Below, one piece after another: positions 57,040 through 64,000 of a stretch of DNA of 64,000 bases; the first letter of the stretch is position 1, and each line of letters opens with the position of its first letter. A model generated the notes under the pieces. The model was not told the DNA's origin and did not search any database. It saw only the letters and a program-made list of their open reading frames with translations. The stretch comes from Dryas octopetala (Eukaryota > Streptophyta > Magnoliopsida > Rosales > Rosaceae): positions 8,370,001 to 8,434,000 of the forward strand of contig OY992832.1 of the NCBI GenBank assembly GCA_963921425.1, read 5' to 3'. The translations under genes were made by a program, and so were the position numbers.

Positions 57040-60000
57040 ATGGCCTCTACGTTTCGGAAGCTGAAGAAGTCTCTGAGCCAGAAGTTGTCAACATTGCGCT
57101 GCGATTCCTCCAACTTGTCGTCTCCTCCGCCTCCTCCTCGTCCCTCTTCCCAGTCCTCCACTGAAAGCGCGGCGGGAACCGCCCCGCCCTCCTCCTCGTC
57201 CCGCTCCTCATCCTCTTCCGCAATTTCGAAGCTCTCGCGCAGCTTCAGCTCTCGCGTCTCCTCCAAGGTCAGTTAATGATCTCCCTCACTTTCTCATTCA
57301 CATAATCAATTCCTTAAATATATATATTGTTAATTTATCAGTAATTTTTTGGTCCTTCTCCGTCGTCGTTTTGTGTGCGTTTGTTTCGCTAGAAAATGTT
57401 TTCCCTCAATCTCGGGATCTCATTTATCCGCCGGTGAGAATTTAACCGAACTTCCCGTCGAGGTAGTAGCGTTTGCCGCGAAAACTCGGAGATCGAGTAG
57501 TGGCTGCTGATTGCCTGTTGTTTTTTTTGCAAGAACCTGACCGTCATTTTCTGACTCGTTGAAACCGAATCATGTTGGCTTTTCATGACCAAGATGCCCC
57601 GCTCTTTTTTTATTTGGCCAACTCTCTTTTTTCTTTATTTACGCTTCATTTGTCGCTTTCCTTGGTGGTAGATTGGGAAAATGGGGGTTACGCATTTGAT
57701 CACGTTTCTTTCTTTCTAGCCTTCTAGGTGTGTAGTTAAGACATTGGGCCATTAAACCTTTTCGGCGGTTTTTCTATTTTTCTATTATATATATAATATA
57801 TATTTTCTTAAGGAGGGTCCAAGCGGCGGTGATAAAGAAATAGCCATTTTTTTGCATGTTTTATTTATTTTCTCTTTATATAAATATGTCGTTTATATAT
57901 TAAAATATATGTAAGACCAAATTACAAGCAATTCTTATGATTTGAGTGATATTTCAATGTCAGTCTCCTGATTTCAATTTTTTTAAGCATACCCTTGTGG
58001 GTAAAAACGTTTCCAGTTTTGATCTATTTTCATCCAACTTTCGTCAAATGGAGCGCATGTGAGCATTACGTGGGAGGGTATAAGAGTCATTGTAGGTCAT
58101 AGAACCTTCATGCAAACAAGATTTGGGAGAAAAGATTAGGACTTTGACTGAGAATTGAAAAGCATGAAGATTTGCCTTGTCTATTATCTTTGTCATATTA
58201 GGCATGAAGCCTGTCGTGTATTTAAGATGTGCCTAATTGTTAATTGAAAATGGCAAAATTGATGAGGATTGAACGTTCTCCTTACCAAATAAGAGATACT
58301 CAGAAGTTATAATTGGTTGTTGGAGGCATCAACTTTGATTTATTAGTTCATCTTGTGACTGATCCACTCCGGACTCCACTATTATTAAGCGCATTGAAAG
58401 CATTTTTCATTGGAAAATAGAAGAAAGGACATTATTATGGGGTATGAGATTCTGGTTTTTCTTACTTTTATTCAAATAGGTCACACGTTCATTGCCCCTT
58501 TTCCATGTTGCAAAGATTTGTTCGTATTCTTTTCATTATGACTTTTTGACTCAATTAAGTTGTGCCATGCAGAAAGTTTCTTTTTATTTTCCTTTAGAAT
58601 TATGGTAATATACTAATATGGGTTCTGGGTGGCACGGAATTTGCTTTTTAGATGGCTTTCGGCTGCTTAACACTAGGACACCATAACACGAAATAGAATT
58701 ACTTACGTACAAAAATTTATATTTGTATTCATTCAAGTTGGTTGGTTGAAGCCTTTTCTTTCCAGTTCCATGGTAAATTTACTAATATGGCCGTCGCATG
58801 AGTCATGACTGACTTTTGTTTAAATTGTTTGTGTACAGAAAAATTGCGCCATTTGCCTGAGTAGCTTGAGAACAGGGCAAGGCCAAGCCATCTTCACTGC
58901 TGAGTGCTCTCACTCCTTTCACTTCATTTGCATTGCCAACAATGTCAAGCATGGAAATCTCCGCTGCCCCATCTGCCGATCAACATGGAATGCTGTACCT
59001 TTCCAAGCTCCCAGAAATGTTGCAGATCCTCAACAAAATGGCTTGGGTCAGATCCAGGCTGCTGTTTACCACCATCAACTCACATTGCAGCCCCAGGCTG
59101 AACTTGAGCCACTCCGCTTCTCAGACGATGAACCTCTACTCCCATCCATCACACCAACTCAATCCTCTGGCCCCCAGACTGTAGCAATTGAGAGTTATAC
59201 AGAGTCCTCTGCTATCTCTGCTGATGAATCACGCCCAGCATTTCCTGTTCTCGTCAAAGTTCGCGCGCCATCCCTTCAGAATGATCATGGTCATGGCTAT
59301 GGCCGTACACCCATTGACCTTGTAACTGTTCTGGACGTGAGTGGCAGCATGTGTGACACAAAGCTTGCCCTTGTCAAGCGTGCTGTCAAATTTGTCATAG
59401 AAAACTTGAGGCCTTCAGACCGGCTTTCCATAGTTTCATTCTCAACAGCTGCTAAAAGGGTCTTTCCTCTCCGAAGGATGTCTCATGATGGCCGTGAAAA
59501 TGCCATCCTAGCCGTCGAATCTCTTACATCAAATGGTGGAACAAACATTGTGGAAGGACTGAAGAAGGGAATTCGGGTTCTTGAAGAACGAAGGGAAAGG
59601 AATCAAGTTGATAGCATCATCCTCTTATCCGATGGCAGAGACACTTGCAACTGTGGTTCAGCGACTACCTCAGGTATTTCAAGCCCGGTGCTTGAGTTTT
59701 TGAACCAACTGCCTAGCAACAGGGAATATGGAAGAATTCCGGTCCACACATTTGGGTTTGGCAGAGACCATGATTCCACTACTATGCATGCTATATCTGA
59801 TGCATCAGGTGGCACCTTTTCCTTCATTGAATCAGTTGGCATGATTCAAGATTCCTTTGCTATGTGCATAGGTGGTCTTCTCAGTGTTGTGGCGCAAGAA
59901 CTTCGACTCACAGTTAGGTCAGCATCACTTGGGGTGCGGATTGTATCAATACCATCAGGGAAATATGCGAATGAGATTTATGATGAGGGCCACAAAGCTT

Positions 60001-60683
60001 TTGTTGAGGTTGGAAATATGTATGCAGAAGAGGAGAAACAATTTCTGGTGTATCTCCATGTTCCAGCATCCCCATCTACTGGAAATATTGGGGAACAAGA
60101 GAGAAAGACATCATTGTTAGATGTGTCATGCCTGTACAAAGATCCAGCTACAAGCGAGTTGATGCAGGCGCGAGGTGAGAGAATAGAGATACTGCGACCT
60201 CAGTTTTGGTCCCCTGAAAATGAGATAGTGTCTGTGGAGGTTGATCGTCAGAGGAACAGAATTTTGGTAGCTGAAGGTATTGAAGAGGCACAAGCAATGG
60301 CTGAGATGGGAAATCTGGAGGGTGCACAGGCGATTTTGGCACAACGAAGATTGACCGTCTTAGCATCAGCAGCAGCCCGAGGTGGGGATGGTCTCAGTCA
60401 TTGGCTTGCTGCTGAGCTCAGACAAATCAGGGATAGAATGGCAAGTAGGGAGATGTATACACAGACCGGGCGTGCTTATGTTCTCTCAGGATTGAGCTCG
60501 CATTCATGGCAGAGGGCCACAACTAGGGGTGACATGACAACCCAGATTCTCACTATGAGTAGTGAAGGTGGAAACTCTCGTACCAGCAATAGTACCATTG
60601 GCTATGAAACGCCTACCATGGTTACCATGGTAACCATGTCACAGAATCTTGGCCTTCATTCTGCAGCACCGCAACCTCAATGA
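57040..60683 (+). CDS. RING-H2/vWA protein 2, WAV3-like E3 ligase (2 exons)
   Basis: Probable E3 ubiquitin ligase of the WAV3/EDA40 type, complete for the family. Exons 57040-57267 and 58839-60683 join in phase 0 (TCCAAG|gtcagt ... gtgtacag|AAAAAT), giving 690 aa. Residues 1-76 are basic at first (MASTFRKLKKSLSQKLSTLRC), then Pro/Ser-rich. RING-H2 follows at about 79-125 (CAICLSS...CSHSFHFICI...CPIC), then a linker, the vWA domain (~225-410) with MIDAS DVSGS, Thr in NGGTNIVEG and LSDGRD, and the conserved C-terminal region. The end of the 1.57-kb intron matches that of gene 1, confirming tandem duplication. The stretch before the first RING cysteine is absent in gene 1. Confidence 0.93.
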
Positions 60684-61069
60684 GAACCAAACAATTAAGT
60701 CTTGTTGCTTGACTCTTTTTTTGATATTAGATTCATAGGAGAGCTAGAGCTAAATAGCTCCTCTTGCATCTAAATTTGATATTAGAAGAAGCCCAAGACT
60801 AAGAGTTGTTGATTTCCATTGTAGTATCTGTACGTGAGTAGTGTGGATATGTTTTTTTTTTTTTTTTTTTTTTTAAATATGCTTGTAAAACATTTCGAAT
60901 TAAGTTTGTGGAAAGCACACAAATCCCACAAGTCATGGTAGACCTTCCCTTTATCCGCAGATAGCTTCTGAAGTAGGATAGATAGAGAGAAAATCTAATT
61001 AACCCACAACCAAACAACCCCCCATCCAATTATAATCATCCAACTCAGCCTCCTTACTCACTCCACCTT
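60684..61069. other. Intergenic between RING/vWA gene 2 and psaF
   Basis: 3' UTR sequence and a poly-T run (about 60851-60875). Short spacing means psaF promoter elements must lie here or in the CT-rich leader. Confidence 0.6.
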
Positions 61070-61195
61070 ATCCACACTCCCTTTTCTCTTCTACACCACC
61101 AATTTCTACCTCTCAGAATCTAAAAACCTGCCCTCCACACCATCCCTTCCAAATCTTCTTCTTCCTCTCTTCTCTTCAACACAAGCCCCAAAGAT
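61060..61195 (+). promoter_or_regulatory. psaF: CT-rich leader of psaF, with I-box-like CTTATCC
   Basis: The ~150 bases before the ATG are pyrimidine-rich (CTCCCTTTTCTCTTCTAC, CTTCTTCTTCCTCTCTTCTC). No TATA box is visible at the usual distance. CTTATCC at about 61067 is the reverse of the light-responsive I-box GGATAAG. CT-rich leaders that raise transcription are known for nuclear photosynthesis genes including spinach PsaF. Confidence 0.5.
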
Positions 61196-61216
61196 AACCC
61201 AAAAAAAAAGAAGAAG

Positions 61217-61909
61217 ATGTCTTTGACCATTCCCACAAACCTCTCTAAACCCATGTTTCAGCCAAAGCTGAGCTCTCCATTGGCCTCAAAGCCAAGGACC
61301 ATGATCCTCTGCTCATCAGCCTCCCAAACCCCAAACCCAACCCCAGAGAAAATTTCAACCGCATCACCAATGAAGGCTTTCTCAGCTGCACTTGCCCTCT
61401 CCTCCATCATCTTGGGCTCAGCTCCCATCCCTGATGCCATGGCTGACATATCAGGCCTGACCCCTTGCAAGGAGTCGAAGCAGTTTGCCAAGCGTGAGAA
61501 GCAGCAGGTCAAGAAGCTCGAGTCCTCATTGAAACTGTATGCACCAGACAGTGCACCAGCTCTGGCCATTAACGCCACCATAGAGAAGACCAAGAGGAGG
61601 TTTGACAACTATGGCAAGCAGGGTTTGCTTTGTGGGTCGGATGGGCTTCCCCATTTGATCGTGAGCGGTGACCAGAGGCACTGGGGTGAGTTTATCACAC
61701 CCGGGATTCTGTTCCTCTACATCGCAGGGTGGATTGGGTGGGTGGGCAGGAGCTACTTGATTGCCATTAGGGATGAGAAGAAGCCAACCCAGAAGGAGAT
61801 CATCATCGATGTGCCTTTGGCTACTGGCTTGGTTTTCAGAGGCTTCAGTTGGCCTGTGGCTGCTTACAGAGAGCTCTTGAATGGTGAACTTGTTGCCAAG
61901 GACGTCTAA
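61217..61909 (+). CDS. psaF: Photosystem I reaction centre subunit III, chloroplast precursor
   Basis: PsaF is the lumen-exposed PSI subunit that docks plastocyanin. The intronless ORF of 230 aa has a bipartite transit peptide: a Ser/Thr-rich stroma-targeting part, then a thylakoid transfer domain ([19 protein letters not shown]) ending in AMA at residue 76. The mature protein begins DISGLTPC. Marks of the family: the N-terminal Lys-rich helix that binds plastocyanin ([19 protein letters not shown]), paired cysteines (TPCKES and LLCGSDG), the HWGEF segment and the membrane helix [16 protein letters not shown], then [12 protein letters not shown]. Length is normal and all key regions are intact. 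Expression should be light-regulated and leaf-specific by family knowledge. Confidence 0.98.
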   Translation: MSLTIPTNLSKPMFQPKLSSPLASKPRTMILCSSASQTPNPTPEKISTASPMKAFSAALALSSIILGSAPIPDAMADISGLTPCKESKQFAKREKQQVKKLESSLKLYAPDSAPALAINATIEKTKRRFDNYGKQGLLCGSDGLPHLIVSGDQRHWGEFITPGILFLYIAGWIGWVGRSYLIAIRDEKKPTQKEIIIDVPLATGLVFRGFSWPVAAYRELLNGELVAKDV

Positions 61910-63371
61910 GCTAGCTAAGCTTTTTTCAGGTTAATTAATTTGCTTTTATTAATTTGTTTGTGTTTCTTGTATAATCTGTAAAATTTTACCTGAATTATAT
62001 GTACGAAATGCTTGTGTTTGAAACTCTGATCCACTTACATTTCTTGTTTTGTTACTCTCCCACAATTTACAGTCATATGGTGTGATACTATATCTTCTAC
62101 CTATTAGGCTATGTTACATACTAATGAGATGTCAAAGAAACCAGGCCACAATCAAAGTATAATTAATGGCTTCCAAAATTCCAATCACCATGACTGCATA
62201 TGTCACATACATTTTGAGAATTAACTACTAAAATCTACGAACAAAGTGAATTTGGGCAGTGAAGAAGTTAAGTGCAGAAGTTTCCAAGTCTGGGTTGGAA
62301 GAGTAATTATAGAGATAACGACGATCATCCTAACTTTTTAAACAATCATGAAACAATTTAAGCCCTAACACAAACCCAACTTGTATAACACCAAAATGCT
62401 AAAAGTCACAACTTACAAGAGAAAAAAACTCATACCTGGGTGGTTCAGATTTTAGCTTTTTCATACTCTTGCTGGTAGGACGCCAAGCTTCTTCTTCAAC
62501 TGGCTCAACATTTTTCAACTTTAAAAATCTGATTTGAAAAGAAAGAAAAAAAAAGAGTTTATGTTATAATCGTAGGACCATAATCCACATCTGCTTTTCC
62601 AAGCTTCTTTCGGTGAAGTTAAATGGAAATGGTGGTTAATGACTTAATGGTAGCCTATTGGACCGTTGGTTCGCAAATTGTCAAAGGGAATTCTTAGACA
62701 AGACTCTGCACAAACAAATCAGTCACATCCAGTCCTTGAATAAAGCATGCCACACCATTGGACCATAAACCATAATGAAACATCCAATTCACAAACAGTC
62801 TTCTTTCTGAGTGTGCAGCCAATGGTCAAATATTATTGCTCACCAAACTTTATCTTTATCATTAGTGTTTATGAGTAAACTTTTATTATCGTATCTACAT
62901 ATTATATTGTTATATTGTCGAACTTGTCAAATTTAAACCATACATTTCAATGAAACTCTATGCTAAGTACTATCCTCTTTCAAATTTTGTGCCCAACTCT
63001 ACTCACCAAATTGTAGATAGGTTGGTGGATTCACTCAGCAAAGTCATCAACTCACTTGAATCAAACTTCAATACCAAAGCCATCAAATCATTTGGATAAA
63101 ATAGAGAAAGTCCCACAGGACCATATATATATATATAGAAAGTTAAATTATATTTACAATCTAGTTAAGGATAAATTCCCATCTCAAATTCAAGCGGGCG
63201 AATTGCCTTCGTCGCTGTTACTGTCACCGCCACCGCTTTTACTGTCATTATAGTTACTAAATTTACCCTGATGTACAGTAAGGATTATATAAGTATCCAA
63301 GCAAAATTAAACATGATTAACAAAATTAATTACTCTAAATATAGTGGAATAGGCATTTGTAATTAATTAAG
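61910..63371. other. Intergenic, one exon-like patch
   Basis: psaF 3' UTR, then AT-rich DNA. Apart from the isolated exon-like patch at 62436-62528 (minus strand), no gene, RNA or transposon end was recognised. Confidence 0.6.
62436..62528 (-). pseudogene. Orphan exon-like segment, unknown protein
   Basis: On the minus strand a long pyrimidine tract and CAAATCAG acceptor precede 93 open bases (FLKLKNVEPVEEEAWRP ... MKKLKSEPP), followed by a good donor CCCAG|GTATGAG. No adjoining exon was found. It could be a remnant of a lost gene or a short exon of a gene I cannot assemble. Confidence 0.35.
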
Positions 63372-63716
63372 CTAGCATGACCACATGGACTCTCCCAATC
63401 CCAAGCTGTTATGGTCCATCATCATATCCATGTCGAAAATGGGCCTGGCCTGAGAACCCATGAACTTGGATGAGGGCGAGCCGCTATTACTTGGGCTAGC
63501 CGGGGTCGGCCCATGGTTGGACAAAGATGCAGTCTGGCGCACCCTGAGGTGCACCACCTCAGCCTGAGCCAGAGCCAGTTGGGTCTGAAGCACATCAATT
63601 TGTTGCTGTAGGGATGAAATGGCCCCAACACACCCATAAACTGGGTCTCGCACCCTGGCATTTGCTTCATACACCATGCTACTCACTGCATCTCCTCTCT
63701 GGTGCAAAGGCAGCTC
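63372..63716 (-). CDS. LBD (LOB-domain) transcription factor, exon 2; gene cut by window edge
   Basis: Class I LOB-domain protein, most like LBD4 as far as I recognise it; plant-specific DNA-binding factors of organ boundaries and vascular development. Only the second exon is inside: the acceptor TTTGCAG precedes GAG at 63716, matching the usual LBD intron position just before ELPVHQRGDA. The exon encodes the end of the LOB domain (ELPLHQRGDAVSSMVYEANARVRDPVYGCVGAIS) and the coiled-coil motif (LQQQIDVLQTQLALAQAEV; LX6LX3LX6V), then a Ser/Pro-rich tail ending MWSC. The first exon, with the CX2CX6CX3C zinc motif and the GAS block, must lie beyond 64000. The in-exon ATG-like start is not a real start. 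Confidence 0.93.
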   Translation of the reverse strand, partial: ELPLHQRGDAVSSMVYEANARVRDPVYGCVGAISSLQQQIDVLQTQLALAQAEVVHLRVRQTASLSNHGPTPASPSNSGSPSSKFMGSQARPIFDMDMMMDHNSLGLGESMWSC

Positions 63717-64000
63717 CTGCAAATGTCACAATTGAACTGGGTCTTAGCCATGGCTCAAAACTTGGTGACCCTGGTCTGGACCCAGGTCCCAAATTGAAGG
63801 CCCAAGGTCCTACGACAAGCGATGTTGGCTTATCTTTACAGACATGCTTATTTGTCTCAACAAAATTTATGGTCCCAAATTTGCCTAATTTCTAAGTGAT
63901 CCCAAATTAAGGTCTGCTACTTTATGGGTTATCTGTCTCTATCTTTGAGGCATCATGTTTAACACCCAAAAATTAAAAAAATTAAAAAACTTTCTTTTGG
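63717..64000 (-). other. Intron of the LBD gene (partial)
   Basis: No LOB-domain exon 1 signature is present up to the window end, so this is intron sequence by inference from the acceptor at 63717. Confidence 0.7.

Noticed and set aside
1-64000. CRISPR arrays, operons, bacterial-type defence systems
   Set aside because: None expected in plant nuclear DNA; the only regular short repeats are a minisatellite and microsatellites.

Overview
The window is nuclear DNA of a flowering plant. Genes have AT-rich GT-AG introns, intergenic DNA is AT-rich and full of small transposon relics, and psaF is nuclear with a transit peptide. The gene set (malectin-like LRR kinases with 24 exons, pPLAIII patatin, WAV3-like RING/vWA proteins, an LBD factor) is that of a eudicot. 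My guess is a woody rosid, possibly Rosaceae, but no base here proves the family.

Left part (1-10.7 kb): about 4.7 kb without a gene, then a two-exon pPLAIII patatin-like gene (4857-6567, non-canonical GxGxG in place of GxSxG), an AT-rich hAT-like MITE, and a six-exon gene encoding only the C-terminal third of the Pol III factor BRF1 (8405-10713).

Rearranged middle (10.8-42 kb): a hotdog-fold acyl-CoA thioesterase gene lies in a ~1.4-kb segment present twice (10865-12255 and 15507-16877), with identical deduced proteins. Both copies abut debris of a receptor-kinase locus: the 3' flank of a kinase gene, a broken exon 1, and a 47-bp relic of a kinase exon. Two complete 24-exon LRR-malectin receptor kinase genes of the LRR-VIII-2 type follow (18817-27015 and 32679-41710). 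The second has HQD in place of HRD in its catalytic loop. A ~4-kb element with a 9-bp target-site duplication and a decayed MULE N-terminal (PB1-like) fragment sits between them.

Right part (42-64 kb): a 73-aa single-pass membrane protein gene; about 7 kb of transposon debris including a CACTA terminus and a reverse-strand transposase-like relic; a tandem pair of RING-H2/vWA genes (50660-53267 and 57040-60683), the first of which appears to have lost its N-terminal exon down to a start codon; two nested hAT elements, each with a perfect 8-bp duplication; a 15-bp minisatellite; an intronless psaF gene with a CT-rich leader; and the second exon of an LBD gene on the minus strand, running off the right edge.

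No operon logic applies. The organising principle is local duplication: two tandem gene pairs plus one dispersed pair, cut up by DNA transposons. I found no CRISPR array, no intact tRNA or rRNA gene and no clearly novel multi-gene system. The most unusual points are the single-codon first exon, the HQD kinase, the inverted repeat around a stop codon, the nested hAT with a possible captured exon, and the thioesterase/kinase breakpoints.
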